Shown in pieces: positions 1 to 10,340 of a stretch of DNA of 64,000 nt (the stretch's first letter is position 1; every line of letters starts with the position of its first letter). The stretch spans positions 1-64,000 of the forward strand of contig SNVD02001118.1 of assembly GCA_013180625.2 (NCBI GenBank), given 5' to 3'. The notes below the pieces were generated by a model, which ran no database searches, was not told the DNA's origin, and saw only the letters and a program-made list of their open reading frames with translations. Made by a program: the position numbers and the translations under genes. Origin of the DNA: Boswellia sacra (taxonomy: Eukaryota > Streptophyta > Magnoliopsida > Sapindales > Burseraceae).

Positions 1-1
1 C

Positions 2-391
2 TCTTGTGAGTTTTCAGATAATCTTGTTTTCCATATGCCAGGTTTGGGAAAAAGCTCTTATGCCAAAAAGCGAAGAGCGAAAAGGTTACAAGTTTGTCCC
101 AGATGTGCAAGATGGACTTGTAACCAGCGTTGCCGCTCCTTGGGATATTTGTCTAAAAATCGAGAGGATAAACTACAGTTCATCAAGAATGGACTGAGTA
201 AGGAGTCTTTGGATGATATCCGAACGACTCTTGAGACGCATTCTTGTGGACTTGTGCAGCGTGAAATTTTTAATTTGTGAACACAATTCCGAGATGAGCA
301 GGAACGCTATAGTCTTGGGAATCTGACTCAAAACGACCCTGTTTGCCAGTTTATAAGAAAACTGGATGGGAAGCATATCCCCAACTCATAG
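2..391 (+). pseudogene. Cysteine-rich basic ORF of element A, 3' part (CRP-A)
   Basis: The frame is open from the window edge and aligns with CRP-B (19859-20413) and CRP-C (33210-33766). Visible features are a GKSSYAKKRRAKRL-type basic tract, then a four-cysteine finger C-x2-C-x4-C-x3-C (CPRCARWTCNQRC), then an FIKNGL segment and a C-terminal part with CQFIRKLDGK. A TGA at 278-280 interrupts the frame where B has TGG (Trp), so this copy looks broken by one transition. The shared natural stop is TAG at 389-391. The feature order recalls carlavirus cysteine-rich nucleic-acid-binding proteins. Function is not established; nucleic-acid binding is an inference. The 5' end is missing. Confidence 0.75.
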
Positions 392-702
392 AAAGTGTTT
401 AAGCCGTTTCTGGACGTAAAACCAGAGGAAGATGTGAGCCACAGTCACAACTACCTGTACATTTGCATGCGTGCCATCATTTTTGAATTTTAATACCTCA
501 TTGCTGTCATTTTTGAATTTGTATGTTTTGTTTGACTTATGGTGTCTTATTTCATCATCTTTTGACCTTTTTTTGCATTATTGTCAACTTTTTCAACACC
601 GAGCTACCTAGATAGATATCATCATTAGCATACCTTTTTGCACTCCATAAATACCACATGTCTTGTTCTCTTCTTCACACAGAGTTAGAGAGTTGCATAG
701 AC

Positions 703-1353
703 ATGGAGGGAACTTCACAACGTCGAATCCAAAGGATATGTGTATTCTGCGGATCTCGACCGGGTAAAAGTGAGGAGTTTGTAGAAGTAGCAAACTATCT
801 TGGTAGGCTACTGGCTGAAAGAAAGATTCATGTGGTTTATGGAGGAGGTAGCCTCGGGTTAATGGGTTGCGTATCAACAGCTGCACATGTAGGAGGCAGT
901 CAAGTGTTAGGAGTTATTCCTAAAGCTTTGGCTGTAGAAAGCATTGTTGGAAAAACGGTTGGGAAGGAGTTACAGGTCTCCTCTATGCATGAACGCATGG
1001 CACATATGCTCATCAATTCAGATGCCTTTATTGCTTTACCAGGTGGCTTTGGCACTCTTGAAGAAATTTTTCAAATTGCCTCTTGGGCCCAACTGAATCT
1101 CCATAAAAAACCCATAGGTTTGTTGAATGTTAAAAATTTCTTTGATCCTTTGATAATTTTTGTTGATGCAGCTGTGGAACAGAATTTTATCCCTCATTCA
1201 GCGAGAAAGATCCTTATTTCTGCCACTTCTGCTGGTGAGCTACTTGACAAATTACAAGAAGTTGAGTATGAACCTGACCCAGCTAGTACTCAAATTAATT
1301 GGGCAGGAGGGCAAAACAAAAAGTGCAAATTGGATCTGAATCTCCGTTTGTAA
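703..1353 (+). CDS. LOG-like: LOG-family cytokinin-activating enzyme, intronless, in element A
   Basis: The 216-aa product carries the LOG family hallmarks: CVFCGS near residue 14, GGGSLGLMG near 48, GVIPK near 70, MHER near 95, and the PGGFGTLEE nucleotide-binding/catalytic motif near 113, followed by SWAQLNLHKKPIGLLNV. LOG enzymes cleave ribose 5'-phosphate from cytokinin nucleotides to give free cytokinin. I chose the ATG at 703 over the in-frame 658 because it aligns with the starts of the other two copies and gives the same length. Plant LOG genes normally have several introns; this one has none. It lies 311 bp after CRP-A and inside a retrotransposon tail. The usual Lys after MHxR is Met here. 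The C terminus ends KLDLNLRL, an LxLxLxL tail not expected in host LOGs. Catalytic activity is inferred. Confidence 0.9.
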   Translation: MEGTSQRRIQRICVFCGSRPGKSEEFVEVANYLGRLLAERKIHVVYGGGSLGLMGCVSTAAHVGGSQVLGVIPKALAVESIVGKTVGKELQVSSMHERMAHMLINSDAFIALPGGFGTLEEIFQIASWAQLNLHKKPIGLLNVKNFFDPLIIFVDAAVEQNFIPHSARKILISATSAGELLDKLQEVEYEPDPASTQINWAGGQNKKCKLDLNLRL

Positions 1354-2363
1354 TTCTTTTCTTGTCTTTTATTTTATTTTATTTTTAGCATGTTATTTTA
1401 TGAGTCTTTCAGGTCAACTCTCGTGAATAACAGAAGCTTCAGGTAATGTCTCCTATACTTTATCTCTCTACATTTAAACATTGAGGACAATGTTTCATTT
1501 GGTTGGGGGGGAAGGATAGTAGACATAAGTGTGTCTTGAAATTTTATTTTTTCTTGCAAAAAAAAAAAAAAAAAAGCGAGTTAGTAATTAGATTCAGAGT
1601 GCGGTGTAAGGAGTTCAAATCAAATCTCTTGAGACGCATTCTGGGTCAGGAATGGCAGAGTATGGAGGGCCAGTTTGAACTCTTGAAACCCATTCTAACC
1701 AATTTGTCATTTTATTCTTGCATTTTTGAAGACTTATTTGATATTATTTAGTCTTGATTTTTGAATTTTATAACAAGGAGGTCTTATTCATTTCACTTTG
1801 AATCATTCAAATCTATGAACTCTCACAACCTTATCATTTAATAAATTGTGTGCTTATGTGCTCATTAAGCAAGTATCTATGAATCTTTCTTCACACACAC
1901 ACATACCTTGATGTATGATTATGGGTGGCGAAATGAAATATTGCAATATTTGAGTTCTTTTGTTTTGTTTAGGATAACAACAAAAGGAAGGGGAAAGTTT
2001 AAAAAAAAAATAAAAAAATGAAAAATGAAAGAAAAAAAAAAGAAGAGAGAAAGCAATGGTGGATAAGTTTGGTCTTGTAGCCTCCTTAATTCGAGCAATT
2101 AAGCCCGAGGGGTGCCTCAACACCTAATACCCTAAGACCAACTGGTTTGGGAGCTATTGGCCCAAAGCTCGCTACATGGATTAAGGAGAAAGCTTAATGG
2201 GATTGAACATTGCACTATCCACAAGTTTCTAAGCAAAAATAAAGCATCGGCAACCCGAGTCGTTAAGCTCGTAGGGGTGTCTTAACACCTAATGCCCTAA
2301 GGCCAACTGGTCTGGGAGTCATTAGCCTAAGGCTCGCTACATGGGTTAAAGATGCATTCTTTC

Positions 2364-2395
<32 letters not shown>

Positions 2396-2705
2396 AAAAA
2401 TGTATAAAATGAATGAATATCCCCTACCTAAGGTTGTTAGCCTTAACAAATACTAGAACCGATATGGCTTATTTCTAATAAGCCCCATAGTCATGTGTCA
2501 ACTGAGCACAAAAGAAGTTTGTGGATATCTTGACTGAAGGGTACATGAGTCATTTAAAAAAAAAAAAATCAGTTGAGAGTTTGTTTATTTGGATAAAATC
2601 AAGGAGAGTGCAATAATGACCACCTTGGATGTAAAATTCTATAAATCACTTCTAAATAATAACGCTTTAATTGCTAGGGACTAGCAATAAGCTAGTTGGG
2701 GGGTG
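1354..2705 (+). other. Non-coding 3' tail of element A, with G-rich tract before the LTR
   Basis: No convincing ORF. The tail holds ACATTGAGGACAATGT (1478-1493, a 6-bp-stem hairpin) followed by a G-rich tract (1501-1515), the same pair as in B and C. It also has two copies of a CTCTTGARACSCATTCT motif (1626-1642, 1680-1696), an A-run at 1558-1575, two related units of about 90 bp able to fold as pseudoknots (2098-2184, 2258-2349), and purine-rich runs. The stretch 2690-2705, GTTGGGGGGTG next to the LTR, is the likely polypurine tract. Confidence 0.7.
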
Positions 2706-4233
2706 TGATGAACACTTAAATATGCATGTTTAATAAGAGTTTAGTTCATCATATTGCATTAATAGTGTCATTAAATTCCTCAACTTAAGCATATTTGTAG
2801 CATTTGCATCTTTGGAATTAATTTCTCTTAATTTTGGTTTTGTTACAGGTTCGGTAAAATGGGCATAACTCTCTATTTATAGATCAGAATGGTGCAATTC
2901 TTAATGTTTTGGAAAGCTGATTTAATTGTCTACAAGATTGCATTTCACAAACATCATCAAATTCGGGCTCTTAGTGGACCAAAATTGGGCTTGAAGTGAA
3001 CCCATCTACAGTCTCGGCCCAGTCTGACCAGGCCTCAGTATTTGGACCGTATCTCTCAAAATACGTATCCAAATTGTGCAAATCAATATGTTCTAGAAAG
3101 CTGAGAGAAATATCTACAACTTTCATGAAGACATGTGATTAAAATTCACAACATTTCGATGTCAAAATTGATGGTCAAAGTCGGTGCCTAATGATCCCAA
3201 TTGTCAAAGATATTTACAACTAATATTTGACAATTATGCCCTTGTAATTTGACAAGTTTGCCCCTGGATGTATCTATAAATAGAGGTGCCTTGTGACCCA
3301 TTAGGGCATCTTGGCCTTGGCTGGAACATTTTGGCTTTGGCTAGGATCTTGTATTGTGTTTTGTGTGTTTATGTTATTAATGAATTTCCTTTTTCTTGCA
3401 TTTTATTTTCTTTCTATTATAATGTTCTTCTAATTTCTCTTTTGCTAAGGTGAAAGGGTGAAACCCTTGATATGAGAATAAGGATTCTCTAACCCTTAAT
3501 ATGTGCTTAATAATCTTAATCTTATAATGTTTATTCAATATGATTTATATTTAATTTCTTAATCAATCTTGACACCACTCGTAAAGTGGAGGTCTTGATC
3601 CATTGTCGACAATCCTTGGCACATCAAATGCTTGGATCCTTTCTAGATGATGTATGGTTCTTCCTTACCGACACGAATCTAGTTAGGAACCTTGATTTGT
3701 TGTAGACATATGGTGATTGGCACATTGGATGCTTGAACCCATTTACAAGAAGTGGTATAAATATTGGTAATGAAACAAATATAATTCATATAACTAAAAT
3801 GGGTTAATTATCCTTATTTGAAATATCAAGGGCGGATCCCCTAACCTTAGCCTTCATTGTTATTGTGTTAATTCCTCTTGTATTTTAATTATTCTATTGT
3901 TTATGAACTTTTTATTTTATTTACTATGGTAGGTTCTACCACCTTATGAAATTGTTCTTTAATTTACTATGGTTGGTTATACCACCTATTTCCATGGATG
4001 GTTTTACCTCCTCTTGCTTTTTGTTTTATATTTGAATGGTCGGTAATACCGCCTACCATCTTACATATTTATTGATATTATCTTGTCATTTCTTTGAATT
4101 ATTCATATCATATTTGCTTATCTTATAATTTGTAACGCTAAAATCTTCTTCCTCGTGGATCGACCCCGATCTCACCGGGTTTATTACTTCGACACTCCTA
4201 TACTTGGGAGACAATCCTTTTTCGGATGTGTCG
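2706..4233 (+). repeat. LTR-A, 3' LTR of element A
   Basis: The 1528-bp LTR starts TGATGAACACTTAAATATGC and ends CGGATGTGTCG; the other copies end in CA. The same sequence occurs in reverse at 13902-15022 and 46373-47899, both with target duplications, which fixes the ends. A TATAAATA box lies at 3275-3282, suggesting the promoter. The bases before 2706 are internal tail, so this is a true 3' LTR and not a solo copy. Confidence 0.9.
3275..3282 (+). promoter_or_regulatory. TATA box of LTR-A
   Basis: CTATAAATAGAGG is a near-consensus plant TATA box about 570 bp into the LTR. It is conserved in the solo LTR at 46373-47899 (minus strand, near 47333-47340) and lost in the deleted solo LTR at 13902-15022. 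The transcription start is inferred to be about 30 bp downstream. Confidence 0.55.
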
Positions 4234-4536
4234 ATTTTAGCCCCATAGTGAGCGCATTAGCCCTTAGATGGGCACTTTAGCCCTCCAATGGGACACGCTA
4301 GCTCTCAAATGGGCACATTAGGCCTCTAATAGGCACATTAGCCCTTAGATGGGCATGTTAGCTCTCGAGTAGGCAAATCTTTTTATAGAAATAGAAGAAG
4401 ATAAAGATGATGAGAAGTCTGATGGAATGAAGATAGAGATGAAGATGAAGATGTCGAGATGGAAGAGGGAAAGATGAGATAAGAATACTTTATCAACCTT
4501 TATGTCTTGAAAACCTCTCCAAAGTAGAGGGCAAGC
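4234..4536 (+). repeat. 3' tail of a Tat-like element: minisatellite and polypurine tract
   Basis: An imperfect tandem repeat at about 4240-4375 has units of roughly 30 bp built on 'agcccttagatgggca'. The same repeat occurs in reverse at 29480-29558 and 38412-38450. A GA-rich stretch follows, then CAAAGTAGAGGGCAAGC (4519-4536) directly before the LTR, matching the minus-strand tract at 29335-29352. It is therefore the likely polypurine tract of the + strand Tat-like element whose 3' LTR follows. Confidence 0.6.
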
Positions 4537-6402
4537 AGTAGGCACAAGATTATTTAGGCTCGATGATGAAATGAAGATGAATGTCGAGTGAAGGAAATGA
4601 CTGGAATGCCTTTAGAAGTCAAAACAAAAAGGTGGCAAGGAATAAGCTGAAGGTCTTGAAAACTGACATGTGACATCAAAAAAAAATTCACAAAAATTAA
4701 TCCAAAAAGAGTTAATTTATGACTCATATATGTTGTGAAACTACAAATGTCTAGTTTTTATAGAAATTTACAGATCGTGAATCGAAATTGAACTCAAAAA
4801 GTTATGTACGATCAAACAGATGAAGGTCAAAAAGCCTACAATGAAAAATGCCAAAATAGGAAGGACCAAGGGTGAATAGTCGCTTAGCTGTCAAACCGCC
4901 ACCCAACTATTGACTAACAACCACCCGACTGTCATACAATCACCTAGCTAATGACTGACAGTCGTTCGGCTATCAAATAGCTGCCCACCTGTTGGTCCTG
5001 TAATTGTGGAAATTTTCATTTAAAACCTACTTTTTTTTTAATTTTGCTTCCTTTTTTAATTCCAACCCTCAGCTTTATAAACCCCCCTTGGCTCACTTTC
5101 CAAGACACCGATTATTGAGAATAATCATCTTTTGTTCCTCTTGAAGACACGCTCGAGAATTTGACGAGTCTTTTCTAATTTAAAGTTTTATTAGTTCTAT
5201 TGCTCTAAACCCGAAAAAGGTACGTCTTGAGAGCAATTCTCTCTTCTCCCTCCTATTTTATTGTTTACTTTTTTTACTTAGAATAAGCATGATTAGGTTT
5301 TATTTTGCTTAGAATAAGTATGTTTAAGATTTAATTTGATTTTTAGAATCATCCTAGGTTTATTATGGTTGTTTTTGCCCCTTGTTTGTTTTACGAGGTG
5401 GATAAGCGTGTCGAGGTAAGTCCACTTTCCCTTATTTATTAAAAGCATGTCTATGAACTTATTTTTTTGTGATTACTGAGAAACATGCTTTGGAGCACAT
5501 GATTAGAATCATGTTAGGAGAATTTATATTTACTTTGATATACGCTAGGAAATCGCATAGAATAGATGAGAATTACAATATTACCCATTGAATGTTTTGA
5601 TTTGGCTATAAGAGCCTTGTTTAATTTCAAATCTTTGAATTAGGCTAGAAAAGCCATGATAATATGAATTATGCTAGAATAGCACTGGGTAGAATGCCAT
5701 AAAAGAATTATCAAATCTAGGTAGAAGTGTCATAATTCTAAATTATGATTTTGTATTGAGTTAATTGATTTGTGAATATATGAATATGCTATAAATATAG
5801 CATATTTAGAAGTGCTATTATATGATGCCATGAAGTGGTGGCGGACTGACACTGATGGTGAGGGACTATCACTTATAATTGAATGACTGTATGAATGCTA
5901 TTTTTGAAGTGTTTGGAAATAGAATTTTTTAGGAATAATCAATGTAATCCTTTTCCCCTTCCCCCATGTTTGAAGGAATTGCAATTCTATTCTCTTCCTT
6001 CTTTCTATGGATGAATATATAATTGTTATTTGATTGAATAATCACCCCACATGTCTAATAAAGATTAAATGGAATGTATGCATAAAATGAACAACTTAAA
6101 TGGACTACGTAAAAGCAGGAGCTATTTTCGTTTGGTATACCCTAGTGGAGGCCAGATTTTGATATGACTAGGCGAATGGCTCGTACCTAACTTTCTAAAC
6201 CTATCTCTAAAGGGATAATGGTAGTTTAAGTCTTGAAGCGAGAGATCAAATTGCCCCTATTCATTCCAAATTGAATAATTAGGTGGCGACTCCATTTCTT
6301 CAGACATCCCATGGCTTATTTGTGTTCACTTAAGTCTCAAAAGAGGCTTTGACATAGTGTCATGGTCGTAAACACCCTAGCGAGATGAAAGCTCTATTCA
6401 TA
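4537..6402 (+). repeat. LTR-T copy 1 (Tat-like 3' LTR)
   Basis: About 1.87 kb, homologous to LTR-T copies at 39279-41283 (+) and 48287-50128 (-). The start is aligned to the TGTAGACACTGAATTTTTGA-type start of other copies (here mutated to AGTAGGCAC), and the end to '...ATGAAAGCTCTATTCATA'. It contains the family's internal GGTGGCGACTCC segment. It has no coding capacity. Confidence 0.7.
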
Positions 6403-8408
6403 TTCACCACCTATTTATTCAATTGAAAATGAATGGGGTCAGTCTGATTACTCGTTTTAGGACCTAAACTGCCCTCATCCTTTAAAAGATGGGTTCAAGA
6501 ATTTAGGTATGAGTCATTCATCTCGCTCAGATAAAAAATTCAACCTCCACTAGGATATACCAAATAAAAATAACTTAAGTTATTTTTACAGTCCACTTAA
6601 TTTTTCGTTTTATGCAAACATTTTCAATTTTGTCTTCATTAAACAAATAAGATTATTTTCGACCATGACAATTGTATATTCACAAAGAAAGAGGGAGGAG
6701 AATAGAGTTACATTCCTTTCAAACATGGTGGAATGGAAGGATGATTACTTTGCTCTTCAACAATAAAGTAAAGTTACTTCTAAACACTTCAAATATTATT
6801 CATTCATACATACAATTAAAGCATTCAATAATAGAAAGTGTATTCATGCATATCAAATCAATCAATTCGAGACTTGATAAATAGTGAATTCCTCACCATC
6901 ATATGTGAGTCTATTTATCGATTATCAAGCCTCTTCAAGCATATATGCACTCAATTATCAATAATGGTCCCTCACCATCAATGTGAGTCCATTATCACTT
7001 CATGGCACCATTCTAATTATATTTCTAAACATGATATTTATTTAAAATAAAGTCAATCAATCAATTTGTATCAATACAAAGCCATAATCTAAAGTCATGG
7101 TACTTATACCTAGATTTGATAATTCTCTCATGGCAATCCCAGCTAATCATTGTAACCATAGTGAATTATAGCATTTCTAGTCTAAACGTGGCAATTCTAG
7201 CCTCTAATCAATTAATCAATATCAAACATGGCTATTCTAGCCCAATTCAAGCACTCAAGGCTAAACATATTTCTTACCTATTCTGTGATATTTTCTAGTA
7301 TGCTTTAAAGCAACTGTAAGTTTCCTAGCATGATTCTAATCATGTGCTTTGAAGCATGATTGTAGACATGTGTTCTTAAACATGATTCTAAGCATTCACA
7401 AAGAAAATAAACTCCTATCATGATTTTAAATAAGGGAGGGAAAGCGGATTTACCTTGACACGCTTATCCATCTCGCAAAATAAATATAGGTTAGAAGAAT
7501 TCATTTCTAATCATGTGCTTTGAAGCATGATTGTAGACATGTGTTCTTAAACATGATTCTAAGCATTCACAAAGAAAATAAACTCCTATCATGATTTTAA
7601 ATAAGGGAGGGAAAGCGGATTTACCTTGACACGCTTATCCATCTCGCAAAATAAATATAGGTTAGAAGAATTCATAATAACCCTAATCATACTTTTAAGC
7701 ATTAAAATAAAACCTAAACATGCTTATATAAGTCTAAATAAACCTAAACATGCTTGATCTAAAGCTAGAAAAATAAAGAAGAAAAAATGAGGGAGAAAAG
7801 ATGATTGCTTCCAAGACGTACCATTTTCGGGTTTAGACCAATCGAACAAATAGAAAGATATTGAACTAGAAAAAAACTCTTTGAATTCTTAAGTGCATCT
7901 TCAAGAGGGAGAAGAGAGGATTTTGATGTGTGTTGAAAAGTGAGCCAAGTCGAGGTTTATGTAGTTGAAGGGTGCGAGTGAAAAAAGAAGGAAAAATCAA
8001 ATATGGAAGGTGTTTAACAAAAGTTATCTAAATTAGGGGAAGAACAGTCAGTCAGCTATGTGAGGACAATCAATCAGCTGTCCTACAACTTTAAGCCAAT
8101 ATTTTCCAATGTAGTCCTCCTTCAACCTTTGTCTGTTCGATCACACATAACTCTTCAAGTTTAACTTCGATTTATGATCTGTAAAATTTTATGAAAACTA
8201 GACTTCCATAGCTTCTAATGATATATGATCATCATTAGATTTCTATTGGATTAATTTTTGTGATTTTTCAAATTCCTTTTAGTTTTCCAAGCTTCGGTTC
8301 GTTTCTTCTCATCCTTCTTTCTTTTGCTTCCAAGGGCATTTCAGTCATGTCTATTGCTCAACATTCATTTTTATTTTATCTTTGAGCCTCAAAAATCAAG
8401 TGTCTACA
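6403..8408 (-). repeat. LTR-T copy 2, inverted and truncated
   Basis: Reverse orientation relative to LTR-T copy 1, abutting it. The far end is the LTR start (reads TGTAGACACTTGATTTTTGA on the minus strand, ending at 8408). About 130 bp of the LTR 3' end are missing at the junction near 6403. A direct 171-bp duplication lies within it. The two LTRs form an inverted pair with almost no spacer. Confidence 0.7.
7334..7675. repeat. 171-bp tandem duplication inside LTR-T copy 2
   Basis: Two adjacent, near-identical 171-bp units, 7334-7504 and 7505-7675, each starting TTCTAATCATGTGCTTTGAA. Other LTR-T copies have a single unit, so the duplication is recent and local, or an assembly duplication. 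Confidence 0.85.
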
Positions 8409-9427
8409 ATGGCAGTCTTAGCTCCAAAGGTAGAAGTACTGACTGAGCAGGAAGTTTAGCAAAAGCCTTGGACAAGGGTCAACCTTGGACAAAGGTCAAC
8501 CTTGGACAAGGATCTTCCCAAATTACTAAATCTCCTCTGATTCCCCACAGCATTCACAATAACATTTTTGGTGGCTGATCCACCAAACTGATTGAAATTT
8601 CCCCCTCCTCAATGTTGCCTTAGAAAACTCTTTTCGTTCTATGCCTCTAAATATTAAATTTCGATCCTTGATTCATGGAGATCCTCAAAAGTCTTCATTG
8701 GTATTGCTACCAACTTCCCTCTGAATATCGATAATGCTCCTTTGATAATCATGCAAACCTAATCCTTTTCACTAGGGCGATCAACCATCTGAACTATCTT
8801 TTCCCTCTATCAAGCTATATCGATAGCAAAATTTACTCAAGTTCAATCTCATACATGATCATCAAAAAGTTGATAACCTTCTCTTGGTTACTTTCAACTT
8901 TTGATTGACCTTTTTCAACAATCAAGGGTTTATGACCTCCTCCTGGTCATTAACTTGGTCTCCTGGTCATTAACTTGGTTATTAAAAGAGATCATGATAT
9001 GGATTGTATAATGAGTAATTAATACGGTTCTATGATCATTCATGGCTTAATGTAAGAAGTTCATATCCAAATATGTAAAAAGTGGTTGGGAAACCCTAAA
9101 GGAAATTACTAAGTTCATATATATGGGCTTCAGTCACAAAGGTCCAACATCCAAGGGCTCCTTCGAGCAAGAGATACACCTTGGGCCGGTCTTTTTTTAT
9201 ACCAAAAGGAATTGCTACGTGCTCAAAGGTGGTGACTATGATGAAAGTCATTAATGGGTGGAATAGAGCCAAGGATTTCAAACACCAAAGCCATACAGCT
9301 AAAGATTGGGCAAGTTGTGCATTGTGTGAAAGCATAGCAATGCAAAAAATAAGCATCAGCATAACAAGACAAAGGACTTAGCATTCCCTTCGAAATCAAC
9401 TTCTCTTATCCCTAGTGGAGTCATCAT
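8409..9427 (-). mobile_element. Tat-like element internal remnant: gag fragment, leader, PBS
   Basis: Minus-strand debris. Around 8430-8660 the minus strand reads a degraded stretch with QRRFSNLGRSLSKV, which recalls the region before the protease in Tat-type gag. 8990-9404 matches the leaders at 47905-48263 and 53400-53731. 9405-9423 is the complement of a TGACTCCACTAGGGATAAG primer binding site lying just inside the LTR at 9428. Short direct repeats occur at 8470-8515 and 8930-8985. No intact ORF. Confidence 0.55.
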
Positions 9428-10340
9428 TGTGAATAGGGTTTTTATCCTGCCAGAGCGATTGTGACCACGACATTGTATCAAAGCCTATTAAGAACTTAAC
9501 GAAACATAGGACAAGCCACAAAGGCAAGCCTAGAGAGTGAAATGAAAATGAAGTTGCCACCTATTTCTAACCATGGGAAAATTGTGAGTGACAGCAATCT
9601 AATCCCTTGCTTCTAGACCTAAATTACCTTCACCCATTCAATGACGGGTTCAAGAAGTTAGGCACTAGACTAAACCTCATCCAGATGTGAATCCAGCCTC
9701 CACTAGGGTTTGTTAAGTCTGGGATTTTTATTATATATCCGCATGTGAGGTGTGAGCATGTTATACATTCAAAGAAAGAAGGGAGGAGAATAGAGTTACT
9801 ATTCCAGAAAATATAAAGGAATGAGGAAAGGGAATACATCAATTCTATAAATTCATAAAATAAAAGAAAATGTAAAAAGTTGTAGAAAGTCATCCACTTA
9901 TATTCTCCAAATGACAATAGCAACAAAAAAATGTGAATAGAATGTATCAAATAAAACATCAAAACACAAGCATTAAAAACAACCATCCATAAACTAACAC
10001 AAATGGGTGAGATAAAACCTAATTAAGTAATAAACCTCTCACCACACCAATGTGAGTCCACTTATTACTTATTAGATTTTGATTCACCCAATACAAAGAA
10101 AAAAGGATGACAACACGGTATCAATTCAAAAGACTAACAAATTCCTAACATTCAATCTAAACACTACATTACATTCATGCCCTTAAAGATAAGCGCAAAC
10201 CAATGAGACGAAACCAACTTAAGCAATAAATCTCTCACCAACCATTGTGAGTCCATCTGTCACTTATTTGACTCAAGCTCGCAAGATAGAAGTAAAAATA
10301 ACATGATATTAATTAAAATGTTAATAAATTTTAATCATAC
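9428..10340 (-). repeat. LTR-T copy 3, partial 5' LTR
   Basis: The LTR 3' half, on the minus strand, ending at 9428 next to the primer binding site. It is homologous to 48287-49200 and cut at 10340, where another LTR-T copy begins. Confidence 0.6.

Larger units (their letters stand above)
1..4233 (+). mobile_element. Athila-like Ty3/gypsy element A, 3' part with LOG cassette
   Basis: This is the 3' end of an LTR retrotransposon whose 5' part lies outside the window. In order it has the end of a cysteine-rich ORF, an intact LOG-family ORF, a 1.35-kb non-coding tail, a G-rich tract and a complete LTR (LTR-A). The tail and cassette match element B (19859-23687) and element C (33210-37002) in order and in many short motifs, but are well diverged, so A is a separate family. 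The bases after the LTR (4234 on) belong to the tandem-repeat tail of a Tat-like element, which is the likely insertion target. The 5' target duplication cannot be seen. Confidence 0.85.

Noticed and set aside
703..1353. LOG as an ordinary host gene
   Set aside because: No introns, no gene context, and the flanks are the tail and LTR of a retroelement, repeated in two further elements.
6672..7298. Short ORFs within LTR-T
   Set aside because: LTR sequence, not conserved between copies.
9181..9381. 66-codon ORF in Tat-like leader
   Set aside because: Lies in non-coding leader sequence and is not kept in the other two leader copies.
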